A stretch of 64,000 bases of DNA from Micromonospora lutea (GCF_016863535.1 NZ_BOPB01000002.1:248001-312000), one strand, 5' to 3'; counted from the first letter of the stretch, positions 36,190 through 45,645 are shown. Numbers and translations: made by a program. Notes: generated from the sequence alone by a model not told the origin.

Positions 36190-37491
36190 TCAGATTACCG
36201 ATGAATGGGTGCCCCGGGAAGAGTGTCCGAATTTGTTGGGCAGCCGCCTTGACGGCCGAGCACGGGCCGGCACCGGCAGGACGACCAGCAGGGCCAGGCA
36301 GAGCCACACGTACGCGTTGCGGAGCAGGAACTCCCACGGGCTGTCGGTGGGCGACGGCTTGATACCCCAGTCGTAGAAGGACACCACCCCGTACACGATG
36401 ATCGCGATGACGGCGACGGCGAGGATCACCAGCCGGCGGCGTCGGCGGGCCCCCGTGGCGGTGCGTGGGTCGGTGCCCAACGCCGCGTCGACCAGGATCA
36501 CCACCGCCGGGATGAACCAGTAGATGTGGTGCGTCCAGGTGATCGGACTGATCAGCGCCGCCGCCAGGCCGGTCAGGGTGAGCCCGGTCAGCGCGTCACC
36601 GGCCTGCGATGCCCGCACCGCCCGCCACAGCCCGTACCCGATGACCACCGCGACGCCCAGCAGCCAGACCAGCCGGCTGGGCTCCTCCGGGGCGGTGAGC
36701 CGGCTCAGCAACCCGAACAGCGACTGATTGCCGGTGTAGTCGGTGCGGCCGACCCGATCGGTGGCCCACAGCTCGTGCGTCCAGAACCGCCACGAGTCAC
36801 CCGGCGCGACCGCCGCGGCGAACAACGTCGCCCCGGCCGCGGTCCCTCCCGCCACCACCGCCGCCCGCCACCGCCGGGTAGCCAGCAGGTAGATCACGAA
36901 GATGGCCGGGAACAGCTTGAGCGCCGCCGCCAACCCGATCCCCACCCCGGCCCAACGGCTGTCACGGGGTACGGCGAACAGCAGGTCGGCCAGGATCAAG
37001 ACCACCAGCAGCATGTTGATCTGCCCGAAGGTGATCGTCTCCCGGGTGCTCTCCACGGCGAGCACGAGCAGCACACCCACCACGAGGGTGAACAAATGGG
37101 GCAGGCGGTGTCGACGGATCACCGGGTCCAGCAGCCACTTCGTGGTGACCACCACGCCGAGCAGCGTCAGCCCGGTGAAGATCGCCACGGTGGCACCCAG
37201 CTTCAACCAGGAGAACGGCAGCAGCAGCAGCGCGGCGAACGGCGGGTAGGTGAAGTACAACTCGCCCTGCACCCGGTCCGGCTGCACGTAGTCGTAGAGC
37301 GGGTTGCCAGCCGTCCACCAGTCCATGGCCGCCATGTAGATCTTCAGGTCGAAGAAATTGTGGATGGTCCCGGGCAGGTAGAGGGCCGGGAGCACCGCCG
37401 CCAGCGCCATTGCCCCGACGAACCGGCGAGCCATACGGCTACCCGGGTCGTCCAGGTCGACGCTGGGTGGTGTGGCGGGTTCGGCGGGCAC
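36190..37491 (-). CDS. GT87-family polyprenol-phosphomannose-type mannosyltransferase (DUF2029)
   Basis: A 433-residue polytopic membrane glycosyltransferase with about ten to eleven membrane segments. The first extracytoplasmic loop contains DLKIYMAAMDWW and NPLYDYVQPD, with the catalytic Asp expected in the first loop of GT-C enzymes, then YFTYPPFAALLL, and TWTHHIYW near residue 350. Members such as PimE use polyprenyl-phosphate mannose outside the membrane. GTG 37491 is used; ATG 37434 would shorten the cytoplasmic tail by 19 residues. It is divergent from orn, 67-73 bp apart. Confidence 0.85.
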   Translation of the reverse strand: MPAEPATPPSVDLDDPGSRMARRFVGAMALAAVLPALYLPGTIHNFFDLKIYMAAMDWWTAGNPLYDYVQPDRVQGELYFTYPPFAALLLLPFSWLKLGATVAIFTGLTLLGVVVTTKWLLDPVIRRHRLPHLFTLVVGVLLVLAVESTRETITFGQINMLLVVLILADLLFAVPRDSRWAGVGIGLAAALKLFPAIFVIYLLATRRWRAAVVAGGTAAGATLFAAAVAPGDSWRFWTHELWATDRVGRTDYTGNQSLFGLLSRLTAPEEPSRLVWLLGVAVVIGYGLWRAVRASQAGDALTGLTLTGLAAALISPITWTHHIYWFIPAVVILVDAALGTDPRTATGARRRRRLVILAVAVIAIIVYGVVSFYDWGIKPSPTDSPWEFLLRNAYVWLCLALLVVLPVPARARPSRRLPNKFGHSSRGTHSSVI

Positions 37492-37564
37492 GGGGAAGAC
37501 CCTAGCGGTCGGTGACCGTGGCGGCGCGCAGCCACGATACTTGGGCTGAGCGTAGGCTGTGCCG

Positions 37565-38155
37565 ATGGCTGATCTTCTCGTCTGGATCGACTGTGAGATG
37601 ACCGGGCTGGACCTCCGTGGCGACAAGCTGATCGAAGTCGCCGCGCTGGTCACCGATCCCGATCTCAACGTGCTCGGCGACGGTGTCGACGTGGTGATCC
37701 ACACCGACGACGCCGCACTGGACGCGATGCCCGAGGTCGTCCGGACGATGCACGGCAAGTCGGGGCTGACCGACGAGGTACGCCGCTCCACAGTCACCCT
37801 GGCCGAGGCGGAGGAACGGGTACTCGAATACGTCTCCCGCCACGTCAAGGATCCGCGTACCGCCCCGCTCTGCGGCAACTCGATCGCCACCGACCGTGGC
37901 TTCATCGCCCGAGACATGCCCCGCCTCGACGCCCACCTGCACTACCGCATGATCGACGTCTCCTCGATCAAGGAACTGTGCCGCCGCTGGTACCCCCGCG
38001 TGTACTTCGGCCAGCCGCAGAAGGGCCTGGCGCACCGGGCCCTGGCCGACATCCGGGAGAGCATCCGGGAGCTGGAGTACTACCGGCGCACGATCTTCGT
38101 TCCCCTGCCCGGACCCGACGTGGAGACCGCCAAGGCGATTGCCGGAGAACTCTGA
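37565..38155 (+). CDS. orn: Oligoribonuclease
   Basis: The 3'-5' exoribonuclease that degrades nanoRNAs and pGpG; essential or important in many actinobacteria. The 196-residue protein has the DEDDh active site: Asp and Glu in [10 protein letters not shown], the second Asp in [10 protein letters not shown], and the HRALADI block with the catalytic His and last Asp. ATG 37565 is used; a GTG two codons upstream gives an equally good frame. tRNA-His follows 134 bp downstream. Confidence 0.96.
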   Translation: MADLLVWIDCEMTGLDLRGDKLIEVAALVTDPDLNVLGDGVDVVIHTDDAALDAMPEVVRTMHGKSGLTDEVRRSTVTLAEAEERVLEYVSRHVKDPRTAPLCGNSIATDRGFIARDMPRLDAHLHYRMIDVSSIKELCRRWYPRVYFGQPQKGLAHRALADIRESIRELEYYRRTIFVPLPGPDVETAKAIAGEL

Positions 38156-38289
38156 CCGCTCCGGGCGGCTGTGGCGTGCTCCACGTCGACGCGTGGCGCC
38201 CCGACGCAACCCGCTGGACGAGGTCGGCGGTGGTGGGGGTATGATTTCAGCGCACCCGCACCGGGCGTTCGACCGGGCGCGGAGGCATG

Positions 38290-38365
38290 GTGGCTGTAGC
38301 TCAGTTGGCAGAGCACCGGGTTGTGGTCCCGGTTGTCGTGGGTTCAATTCCCATCAGTCACCCCA
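38290..38365 (+). tRNA. tRNA-His (anticodon GUG)
   Basis: Acceptor stem GTGGCTG/CAGTCAC, anticodon loop TTGTGGT, T-loop TTCAATTC and an encoded CCA. The base before the stem (38289) is G and the discriminator is C, giving the G-1:C73 pair that histidyl-tRNA synthetase needs. Confidence 0.96.
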
Positions 38366-38368
38366 CCG

Positions 38369-38398
38369 GTCAGGCCCCCTCCACGGAGGGGGCCTGAC
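38369..38398 (+). terminator. Terminator after tRNA-His, 13-bp stem
   Basis: GTCAGGCCCCCTC and its exact complement GAGGGGGCCTGAC are separated by CACG, four bases after the tRNA end. Confidence 0.82.
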
Positions 38399-38466
38399 GC
38401 GTATGCGGACCCGACCGGTTATCCGACGGCGGCCTCCCACCAGGGGAGATCGCCGTCGTGACGGGT

Positions 38467-39732
38467 TCAGGCGGTCGGGGTTTCGCTGACTGAGATGCCC
38501 GGGTCGTCCGCCTCGGGCTCCGCCGGCTCGTACGGCAGGGCGCTGCCCTTGACGTACTCCGCCCAGCTGACGTTCCAGTCGGTCCAGCCGTTGCCGTTCG
38601 TCAGCTTGCGCTCGGTGCCCTTGACGACGATCGGGTCACCGACCTTCGTGTTGTTGAACAACCAGGCACCGTTGGCCATCGAGACGTTCACACAACCGTG
38701 CGAGACGTTTGTCGTGCCCTGCTGCCCCTCCGACCACGGTGCGGCGTGAATGAACTCACCACCCCAGGTGAGCCGCTGCGCGTAGTCGATCTTCGTCCGG
38801 TAGCCGTCCTCGGGGCCCAGCTCGTCGTACGTGTCGAAGACGGTCTTGCGCAGTTTCTCCATCACCACCATCGTGCCGCTGGACGACGGGGTGCTCTTCT
38901 TGCCCAGGCTCACCGGAATCGTCTTGATCGTCTCGCCGTCCCGGGTCACCGTCATCCGCTTGGTCCGGTTGTCCACCGTCATGAGCAGCTTCGGTCCGAT
39001 GGCGATGTCGACGCTCAGGTCGGCCCGGCCGTACCAGCCGTCGCCGAGCGGCAGCCCGCCGGCCTGAACCCGATAGGAGACCTTGCTGCCGGCCTGCCAG
39101 AACTCCTTCGGCCGGTACCGGACCTCGGTGGGGCTGACCCAGTGCCAGACGCCCTCCTGGACCGGCTCTGAGGTGACCGTCATCCGGCGTTGCAGGTCGG
39201 CGCGGTACTGCTCCGGAATGGCCCGGCCGAACTTCACGATCAGCGGCATGGCCACCCCGACCGTCTGGTCGTCACCGAGGAAGCTGATGATGCGTACCTG
39301 CTTCTCCGGCTTCTTCATCACGGTGAAGTCGCTGGTCGCGGTCGCCGGAAGGCCGTCGTCGCCGGTCGCGGTGACGGTGGCGGTGTACGCGGCGCCGTAG
39401 GTCAGCGCCTTCGACGGCAGCCAACTGCGGCCATCGTCGGCGAGACTGCCCTCGACCACCTCACCCTCGGCATCGGTCAGCTTGACCTCGACGTCCTCGG
39501 CCTGCTCTGCGGCGAAGGCGATCGCCGCCGACGCCGGCACGTCCTTGGCACCCGCCGCCGGCTCGCTGATGTTCACCGACGCCTTCGCGGCCGGCTGATC
39601 GACTCCGTCCTGCCAACCCGGCCCCTTGTCGCCCTTTCCGCCGGTGCAGGCGGAGGTCAGCGCCAACGTCACGGCGAGCAGGCCCGCCGCGAGCACCTCC
39701 CGCCGCCGGTTGCGCTGGTCCCGAACTCGCAT
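38467..39732 (-). CDS. L,D-transpeptidase lipoprotein with Ig-like domains, copy 1
   Basis: Forms 3-3 cross-links in peptidoglycan outside the membrane. The 421-residue protein has a lipoprotein signal ending LALTSAC, a first Ig-like domain (about 45-150), a second (about 150-265, containing PLIVKFGRAIPE) and a C-terminal YkuD domain with the catalytic Cys347 in VSHGCVNVS and the upstream His in FIHAAPWS. This is the architecture of mycobacterial LdtMt2. ATG 39732 is chosen for its GAGGAC ribosome site and the lipobox; the longer frame from 39819 would hide the signal. It lies 126 bp after its paralog. Confidence 0.95.
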   Translation of the reverse strand: MRVRDQRNRRREVLAAGLLAVTLALTSACTGGKGDKGPGWQDGVDQPAAKASVNISEPAAGAKDVPASAAIAFAAEQAEDVEVKLTDAEGEVVEGSLADDGRSWLPSKALTYGAAYTATVTATGDDGLPATATSDFTVMKKPEKQVRIISFLGDDQTVGVAMPLIVKFGRAIPEQYRADLQRRMTVTSEPVQEGVWHWVSPTEVRYRPKEFWQAGSKVSYRVQAGGLPLGDGWYGRADLSVDIAIGPKLLMTVDNRTKRMTVTRDGETIKTIPVSLGKKSTPSSSGTMVVMEKLRKTVFDTYDELGPEDGYRTKIDYAQRLTWGGEFIHAAPWSEGQQGTTNVSHGCVNVSMANGAWLFNNTKVGDPIVVKGTERKLTNGNGWTDWNVSWAEYVKGSALPYEPAEPEADDPGISVSETPTA

Positions 39733-39858
39733 GGTGTCCTCACAGTCGTGGTCCGCTGCCCCGTCCACATCACTGACGCACCAGTTCACGTACCCGTTGC
39801 GGCAGGTGAACCGAAACACGTGGAGCAGGATGTCCGGATAGTGACATATTTCGTCCGG

Positions 39859-41112
39859 TCATACCGCCGGACCGGCGCCACCATCCGGAACTGGCAGCGC
39901 ACTGCCCTTGACGAACTCCGACCAGCTCAGGTTCCACGCGGTCCAACCATTGCCCGCCGCCAGCTTGCGCTCGGTGCCGGTGATGGTGATCGGATCTCCG
40001 ATCTTCGTACGCTTGAAGAGCCAGCGGGCGTTCGCCATCGAGACGTTCACGCAGCCGTGGGAGACATTCTGCCGCCCCTGGACGTGCTCCGACCAGGGCG
40101 CCGCGTGAATGTACTCGCCGCCCCAGGTGAGTCGCTGAGCGAACTGGATGTCGGTCACGTACCGGTTCTCCGGATCCGGGTCGTCCATCGTGTCGAAGAC
40201 AGTGGCTTCCTTCTTCTCCATCACCACGAGGGTGCCGCTGGACGAGGGAGTCTTCTTCTTGCCCAGGCTGACCGGCAACGTCTTGATCAGCTGACCGTCC
40301 TCGTACACCCGCATCTGCTTGTCGGAGTTGGTCACCTTCATCTCGAAGGCCGAGCCGATCTTCGCGGTGGCGTTGCGGTCGACGTTGCCGAAGCGGCCGT
40401 TGCTCAACGGAATGCCGGCCAGCGCGATGCGTACGGTCAGCTTGGTGCCGGCCTTCCAGTACTCCGGGGCGCGGTAGTACGCCTGCGTGCCGTTGCTCAC
40501 CCAATGCCAGGCGCCCGGCTGCGGCGGGTCGGTCTGTACGAACATCCGCTTCTGCACCTTGGCTCGGTCCTTCTTCGGGATGCCCGGATGGAACTCCGCC
40601 ACCACGGGCATCGCCACCCCGTACGTCCGGTCATCGAACAGGTACAACCCCGAGGTGATCATCGAACCCGGCTTGGCCATCGTGGTGAACGTGCTGGTCC
40701 CCTCGCTGACCGTGCCGTCCGGCCCCTTCGAGGAGACGATGGCGGTGTAGCGGGTCGACCACTTCAGCGGGGCCGACGGAACCCACGAAGATCCGTCCGT
40801 ACGCAGCTTGCCCTTGACCGACTTGCCATCCTCGGTCTTGAGCGTGACCTGCGACACCTGGCCGCCCTCCGGCAGCTTCGCGCCGATCTCCACGCTGACC
40901 GGCCGGTCCTTCGCCCCGTCGGCCGGGCTCACCGCCAGCGGCGGGCCGCTCGGCACCTGCGGTGTCTCCGGCGTGCCCGCACCTGTCGCTCCGGGTTTCT
41001 CACCGGGTACGAACTCAGCCGCCGTGCGCTCCTCACCGCAGCCCGACAATGCCAGCGACGCCACCAGCCCCAAGGCGCTCAACAACGCCCCGGCCCGCGC
41101 GAACCTGCCCAT
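39859..41112 (-). CDS. L,D-transpeptidase lipoprotein with Ig-like domains, copy 2
   Basis: A 417-residue paralog of the adjacent enzyme with the same plan: lipobox LALSGC at about residue 20-25, a Gly/Pro-rich linker, two Ig-like domains (TSTFTTM ends the first), and the YkuD domain with Cys354 in VSHGCVNVS and the IHAAPW histidine. Blocks such as LTWGGE, FIHAAPWSE/YIHAAPWSE, GTERKL and WSEFVKGSALP are nearly identical between the two. ATG 41112 is preceded by GGGTGGGG; an upstream frame to 41208 was not used. The gene's left end follows the tRNA-Lys region after 188 bp. Confidence 0.95.
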   Translation of the reverse strand: MGRFARAGALLSALGLVASLALSGCGEERTAAEFVPGEKPGATGAGTPETPQVPSGPPLAVSPADGAKDRPVSVEIGAKLPEGGQVSQVTLKTEDGKSVKGKLRTDGSSWVPSAPLKWSTRYTAIVSSKGPDGTVSEGTSTFTTMAKPGSMITSGLYLFDDRTYGVAMPVVAEFHPGIPKKDRAKVQKRMFVQTDPPQPGAWHWVSNGTQAYYRAPEYWKAGTKLTVRIALAGIPLSNGRFGNVDRNATAKIGSAFEMKVTNSDKQMRVYEDGQLIKTLPVSLGKKKTPSSSGTLVVMEKKEATVFDTMDDPDPENRYVTDIQFAQRLTWGGEYIHAAPWSEHVQGRQNVSHGCVNVSMANARWLFKRTKIGDPITITGTERKLAAGNGWTAWNLSWSEFVKGSALPVPDGGAGPAV

Positions 41113-41299
41113 CCCCACCCCTGTCGTTGCGCACCTGGCGGACATCGTGCCGTATCGCTGTCGCCCGGCATCACCTCGGTCCCACCCTTTGCAAGGGATT
41201 TTCGTCAAATGTCTGGAAAGCTCGACCGAAGGGAGGACCCGGGTATCGGATTGGAACCCGGTTCAGGGCGCGTGCTACTGTTCACCCCGTTGTCAGCGA

Positions 41300-41375
41300 G
41301 CGCCGCTAGCTCAACTGGCAGAGCAGCGGACTCTTAATCCGCGGGTTCGGGGTTCGAGTCCCTGGCGGCGCACCA
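41300..41375 (+). tRNA. tRNA-Lys (anticodon CUU)
   Basis: Acceptor stem GCGCCGC/GCGGCGC, D-arm GCTCAACTGGCAGAGC, anticodon loop with CTCTTAA, T-loop TTCGAGTC and an encoded CCA end at 41373-41375. Its 3' end marks the change from housekeeping to accessory DNA. Confidence 0.96.
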
Positions 41376-41381
41376 ACGAAC

Positions 41382-41423
41382 AAGGCCCTGACCTGGTAGA
41401 ACTCTGCCGGTCGGGGCCTTTTT
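41382..41423 (+). terminator. Rho-independent terminator after tRNA-Lys
   Basis: AAGGCCCTGACC pairs with GGTCGGGGCCTT (one G-U pair) and is followed by a T run, six bases after the tRNA. Confidence 0.88.
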
Positions 41424-42398
41424 CGCGTACGCCGGTGGTCGGTGGTGGCTCGGTGGGTGCTCGGGAGCCGTTGGACCGAGGCGGCTAACGGTGGACGCGG
41501 TGCGTGGCATGGCCACCGGGCTACGTGCGACCCGGGCATGTCCGGACTGCGATCAGCCGTGGCCAGCCGTGGTTGAACGATCCGCATGGGCAAGTCCGGT
41601 TGCCGTCTTGAACGCCGTCGTCCAGGGGAAGGCGCGCCGATCCCCGCCGCCGGTCCGGGGCTCGGCATCGTGGGCGGTGCGCGCCGCACACGTGACAGTG
41701 GCGTTCATAGTCGGCCTTCCTTGTCTGCCGGAGCACGAAGTCGGCCCGCAGCGTGTGCGCCGCGGGCCGATCGGGTCGCCGTATCGGGAAAAGGCAGGGA
41801 GAGGCCGCTATCGAAGAGCGGGGAATCTCTGGCACGGACCTCGTCCGCGAGCCGGCACCGGTTAGCCAGTGAGCACGCCTCATGGCTCGGCCAAGACGAC
41901 ATTTCAAGCTTCATCGACACCATCGCATGAAATCCGGCGACTCGGCCGGAAGGGTTATGAGTTCGGATCTCGACGACTTCGCTGTCGAGCAATCGGGCCT
42001 GCGTGCTGAGGGTCGAGGCGGAGGATCGTCAAAGTCCGCGGCGTTGCGGTGTGCCGGCACGTCAAGCATTGACTCTGATCATGCCATCCGGCACACTTTC
42101 CGGAGTCGCCTCGGTGCGGCCGGTAAGCCCTTTGTTGCAAGGTTGTTTCGACAGTCAACGTAGACAGGTCCGGATCCCCACAATGGCGTTGGGGACTGCG
42201 TAGATCCTCATACCAGTATTTGGGCGTCGATGGCTTTCTAGCCTGCCGGTCGCGCATGCCTTCGGCGCAGTTATGCCGCTCGTGCGTCGCGGTTCTGGAC
42301 TCGTCTCTTAAAGCCGGGTGGCGCATTCGTGGCCGGTGCGGCTGATTCAGGCCCAGATCTGAGTCGGCTTGTTCGTTTTCCCATGGATCGGAGATCTA
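41424..42398. other. Gene-poor 975-bp stretch between tRNA-Lys and the accessory cluster
   Basis: No intact gene is supported in either strand; the frames that are open have no ribosome site or recognisable domain. Towards the right the sequence is less GC-rich and contains the integrase-like fragment at 42077. The last 60 bp should hold the promoter of the glycosyltransferase cluster, but no convincing -35/-10 pair was found. Confidence 0.6.
42077..42163 (+). pseudogene. Possible tyrosine-recombinase C-terminal relic
   Basis: One frame reads DHAIRHTFRSRLGAAGKP, which fits the HxxRHTF-x-SRL-x-x-AG box around the catalytic His and Arg of phage-type integrases. The expected LGH and final Tyr motifs do not follow; the frame ends at a stop after FRQST. 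With only about 18 matching residues, chance is not excluded, but the place, 0.7 kb from a tRNA 3' end, is where an integrase relic would be expected. Confidence 0.35.
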
Positions 42399-43565
42399 GT
42401 GCGCATCGCCTTCCTCACCACGACTCAGCATGGCCACCTCAACCCGTACATTCCGGTGGTCAATGCGCTCCAAGCCGCCGGCAACGAGGTTGTGCTGCTG
42501 TTGGTGTCGGCGGACGGTGGCGTGCTCGGCGAGCAGCGTCGCAAGGCCCTGGGCGCGGCGGAGGTCCACATGGTCGGGCAGGTCCAGATGGCGCCGTGGA
42601 GCGACGATCCGGCAAAGATCGGTCCGATGCTCGAATCGTCACCGGTGGTGGACCAGGTGGCTGATGCGCTGCGGGCGACGGCGCCGGACTTCGCGCTGCT
42701 CGATTCGTTGCCGGTATTGGCGGCAGCGATGGCGGGGGCCCAGGCGTCCGGTGTGCCGTACGGGATGATCTGGGCAAACCTGGGCGGAGTATGCCCGAAG
42801 GAGCGTCGGCAAGGTCGCTGGCTGTACGACGAGCAGGTCGGCGACTATCTGACCAGGCGCGAGGTGTTGTGGTCGACCCGGACGCATTCGGCGCGTTCGC
42901 CGATTCTCAATGTGATGCCGACGATTCCCTCGCTCGTCGGGGATGAAGCGGTCACCGACGACGGCGTGCAGCTGGTTGGGTTGCCGGGCGCGGCAGGTAT
43001 CCGCGGCGACGAGGTCGCCTTTCCCGGCCTGGAGGAGATCGAACCCGGCCGGCCGCTGGTGTTCGTCTCCTTCGGCACGATCTTCTACAGACGGCCCGAA
43101 CTCCTACGCACGGTGATCATGGGGGCGGTGAAGACCGGTGCGCAGGTGATCGCCTCGGTGGGAGATCTCGCTGAGGAACTCGCGCTGCCCGCCGACGTGC
43201 TTACCGCCCCGTACGTGCCCCAACGTGAGGTGCTTGAGCGCGCCGACGTGTTCATCACCCATGGCGGCTACAACTCGGTGGCGGAGTCGATCCGGGCGGC
43301 GACACCGATGCTGGTGATCCCGCTGGCCGTGGATCAGCCTATCCAGGCGTACTTCGTGGAAACCGCGGGCTTCGGGACGGCATTGGAGCCGGCCGACGTC
43401 TCAGAACAGGCAGTCGCTGACGCTGTGACCAATTTGCTTGATCCCGGCCGGGACTACCGGGCGCGGCTGCGCGCGGCGCAGCCCGAGTGCGGTGATTCCG
43501 CCGCGCGCACGGCAGAAATAGTCGGCAGCATGAGCGAGAAGCTACAGCGAAAGGGGGAGCAGTGA
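42399..43565 (+). CDS. UGT-type (GT1) glycosyltransferase, MGT-like
   Basis: A 388-residue GT-B glycosyltransferase of the kind that decorates small molecules such as macrolides or aglycones. The N-terminus VRIAFLTTTQHGHLNPYIPVV contains the catalytic His of this family, and the donor-binding region has APYVPQREVLERADVFITHGGYNS near residue 275-292, with the HGGxNS block, and VDQP. GTG 42399 is chosen, with GGAG six bases upstream. Its stop overlaps the Rieske alpha start (GTGA). It could glycosylate the Rieske product or detoxify a xenobiotic; which cannot be told from sequence. Confidence 0.92.
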   Translation: MRIAFLTTTQHGHLNPYIPVVNALQAAGNEVVLLLVSADGGVLGEQRRKALGAAEVHMVGQVQMAPWSDDPAKIGPMLESSPVVDQVADALRATAPDFALLDSLPVLAAAMAGAQASGVPYGMIWANLGGVCPKERRQGRWLYDEQVGDYLTRREVLWSTRTHSARSPILNVMPTIPSLVGDEAVTDDGVQLVGLPGAAGIRGDEVAFPGLEEIEPGRPLVFVSFGTIFYRRPELLRTVIMGAVKTGAQVIASVGDLAEELALPADVLTAPYVPQREVLERADVFITHGGYNSVAESIRAATPMLVIPLAVDQPIQAYFVETAGFGTALEPADVSEQAVADAVTNLLDPGRDYRARLRAAQPECGDSAARTAEIVGSMSEKLQRKGEQ

Positions 43566-44890
43566 CGATAGAACTGCAGCGGCCGGTGGACGGCCAGATC
43601 GTGTTCGACGATCCCGAAAATTTGTCGTTCCGGGTGGACCGTCGGGCCTACACCGACGACGACGTGGCCGCACAGGAGATGACCAAGATCTTCGATCGCT
43701 GCTGGTTGTACGTCGGGCACGAATCGGAGGTGCCCGAGCTGGGCTCCTATGTGTCACGTGACGTCGGAGGGCGCCCGGTGGTCATGGCGCGCGGCTCCGA
43801 CGGGGTGATTCGAGTGCTTGCCAACAGCTGCCCGCACCGCGGGGCTCTGATTTGCTCGCAGTCAGCCGGGCAGGCCAGATCGTTCCGGTGCCCTTACCAC
43901 GACTGGACATTCTCCAACCAGGGTGACCTGGTCGGGGTTCCACTCCCGGACGGGTATGGCCCAGGCTTCCGCAAGTCCGACTTCGGCCTGGCGCGGCACC
44001 GTAGCGACAGTTACCGGGGTTTCGTGTTCGCGACCTTCGATCCTGAGCAGCCACTCACCTTGACCGAGCATCTGGCGGGCGCGACGGAGTACCTCGATCT
44101 GATCGCCGACCAGTCCGAAGTAGGGATGGAGGTGATCCAAGGCGCGCAGTTGCACGGGGCTCGGGCCAACTGGAAGCTCATGATGGAGAACAGCGTCGAC
44201 ATCTACCATTTCCGCGCCCTGCACAAGCGTTACGTGAGCTACATCGAGTCGCTGGGGACGATGGCACCGCGACGACGAGGCGGCTTCGCTCGCGCTCTCG
44301 GACGAGGGCATGGCGCCAATGAGTTGGTACCGGCGGCAGCCCGGCCGCTCGCCTACTGGACGCCGATGTTTCCTCCCGAGGTCAAGTCACGGATGGAGGC
44401 GACGGCCGCCCGGTTCGTCGAACGGTTCGGCGCCGAACGCGCCCAGCGAATCACCGGCGCCAACCGGGCGTTGATGATCTTCCCCAATCTGATGATCATC
44501 GACGCCATCGGGATCACCATCCGCAAGATCGACCCGGTCAGCGCCGGCCAGATGTCCATCACCTCAGTCGCGCTGGCCCCCCAGGACGAGGATCCGGACA
44601 TACGGGAACTGCGTAAGAGTCACTACCTGACCTTCCTCGGTCCCGCCGGCTTCGCCACCCCCGACGACATCGAGATCATCGAGTCCTGTCAACGGGGCTA
44701 CCTCAATCGCACACTCCGCCACTCGGACCTGTCACGCGGTATGGCCAAGGAGGTCCCCGAGACCACCGACGAGCTCCCAGCCCGGGAGTTCTGGCGGCAG
44801 TGGGACCGGTTGATGCACGACGGCGACGACCGCGAGGAAAATCACCACCTCACTCAGCGGGCTGAAAGGCAAGGGGGGCAACGGCGATGA
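43562..44890 (+). CDS. Rieske non-heme iron aromatic ring-hydroxylating oxygenase, alpha subunit
   Basis: A 442-residue catalytic subunit that would hydroxylate an aromatic ring with O2. The Rieske [2Fe-2S] ligands are Cys90, His92, Cys110 and His113; the mononuclear iron site is N210/D213/H216/H221 (ENSVDIYHFRALH), a complete set. The length and the presence of a beta subunit resemble benzoate/anthranilate-type dioxygenases. The ferredoxin and reductase that should feed it electrons are not in the window. GTG start overlaps the GT1 stop and the stop overlaps the beta-subunit ATG, so the three are translationally coupled. Confidence 0.92.
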   Translation: MTIELQRPVDGQIVFDDPENLSFRVDRRAYTDDDVAAQEMTKIFDRCWLYVGHESEVPELGSYVSRDVGGRPVVMARGSDGVIRVLANSCPHRGALICSQSAGQARSFRCPYHDWTFSNQGDLVGVPLPDGYGPGFRKSDFGLARHRSDSYRGFVFATFDPEQPLTLTEHLAGATEYLDLIADQSEVGMEVIQGAQLHGARANWKLMMENSVDIYHFRALHKRYVSYIESLGTMAPRRRGGFARALGRGHGANELVPAAARPLAYWTPMFPPEVKSRMEATAARFVERFGAERAQRITGANRALMIFPNLMIIDAIGITIRKIDPVSAGQMSITSVALAPQDEDPDIRELRKSHYLTFLGPAGFATPDDIEIIESCQRGYLNRTLRHSDLSRGMAKEVPETTDELPAREFWRQWDRLMHDGDDREENHHLTQRAERQGGQRR

Positions 44891-45414
44891 CCACCGACAC
44901 GATCAACACCGAGCCGGCGGTCGACGAGACGGCCCAGATGCGGTTGTGGCACCGGGTGAGCCAGTTCCTCTTCCGCGAGGCGCGGCTGCTCGACGAGTGG
45001 CGCCTGCGCGAGTGGTACGACGAGATGCTGACCGACGACATCCGCTACCTGGTGCCGGCCACGGACGTCCGGGGCGAGCCGGCCGACGCGCTCGGGCTCA
45101 TCGACGACAACGCCGCCCGGCTGCGCCAGCGGATCGAGCAGATCCTCAACGGCGAGGTGTGGTGCGAGAATCCCCGCTCGCGGACGAATCGGATGATCAG
45201 CAACGTAGAGATTGTGGCTGATCGGGGCACGCACCTCGATGTGGCGGCGAATGTCGTCGTGTACCGGTTCGGGCACGGGCGCTCTGACTGTTACGTCGGA
45301 AAATTTCGGCTCGAACTCGCCGTCGAGGGCGAGTCGTTCCGGGTCCGGAGACGTCTCGTGGTGCTCGACCACGAGAGTCTTTACGAACACGGAAAGCTCA
45401 GCATCATCCTCTGA
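44887..45414 (+). CDS. Rieske aromatic oxygenase, beta subunit
   Basis: A 175-residue small subunit with the cone-shaped NTF2-like fold, which stabilises the alpha trimer (alpha3-beta3) but carries no metal. Recognisable family segments are LWHRVSQFLFREARLLDE, YDEMLTDDIRYLVPA, the SNVEIV stretch and the C-terminal KLSIIL. The ATG overlaps the alpha stop as ATGA. Its presence makes the alpha/beta pair complete, but ferredoxin and reductase must be supplied from elsewhere. Confidence 0.92.
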   Translation: MTTDTINTEPAVDETAQMRLWHRVSQFLFREARLLDEWRLREWYDEMLTDDIRYLVPATDVRGEPADALGLIDDNAARLRQRIEQILNGEVWCENPRSRTNRMISNVEIVADRGTHLDVAANVVVYRFGHGRSDCYVGKFRLELAVEGESFRVRRRLVVLDHESLYEHGKLSIIL

Positions 45415-45645
45415 GATCTGACCGGGACACGGCCCTCCTCGCGCTTCGGGCGCGGGGGTGGGTCTGGTCAGGCTGCGCCGGTACCTGCCGCGCTGATCGA
45501 CGATGCCGGCGGCGGGGCCTCGGCGGCGTTGCCGCCTTCTCGCTGGTACCGACATCTGCGCCCCCGTCGCTGCTCGTCGCGTTCGAGGCGACGTAGAAGT
45601 TCCTCACTGTCCGACAGGCCACCTGGCACCACCAAGGAGTGATCG

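Noticed and set aside
39190..41337. A 715-codon plus-strand frame opposite the two L,D-transpeptidases.
   Set aside because: Antisense shadow; the transpeptidase genes have lipoboxes, active sites and ribosome sites.
41521..41907. A minus-strand frame with HCHVCGAHRPRC, like a small zinc-binding protein.
   Set aside because: No ribosome site, the rest is Arg-rich without a domain, and the Cys spacing does not fit a known finger well enough.
45415..45645. A RiPP precursor or leader peptide near the ABC exporter pair and the five-Cys gene.
   Set aside because: Open frames in the gap are short, Arg/Ala-rich and lack a ribosome site; no precursor-like leader and core were found.
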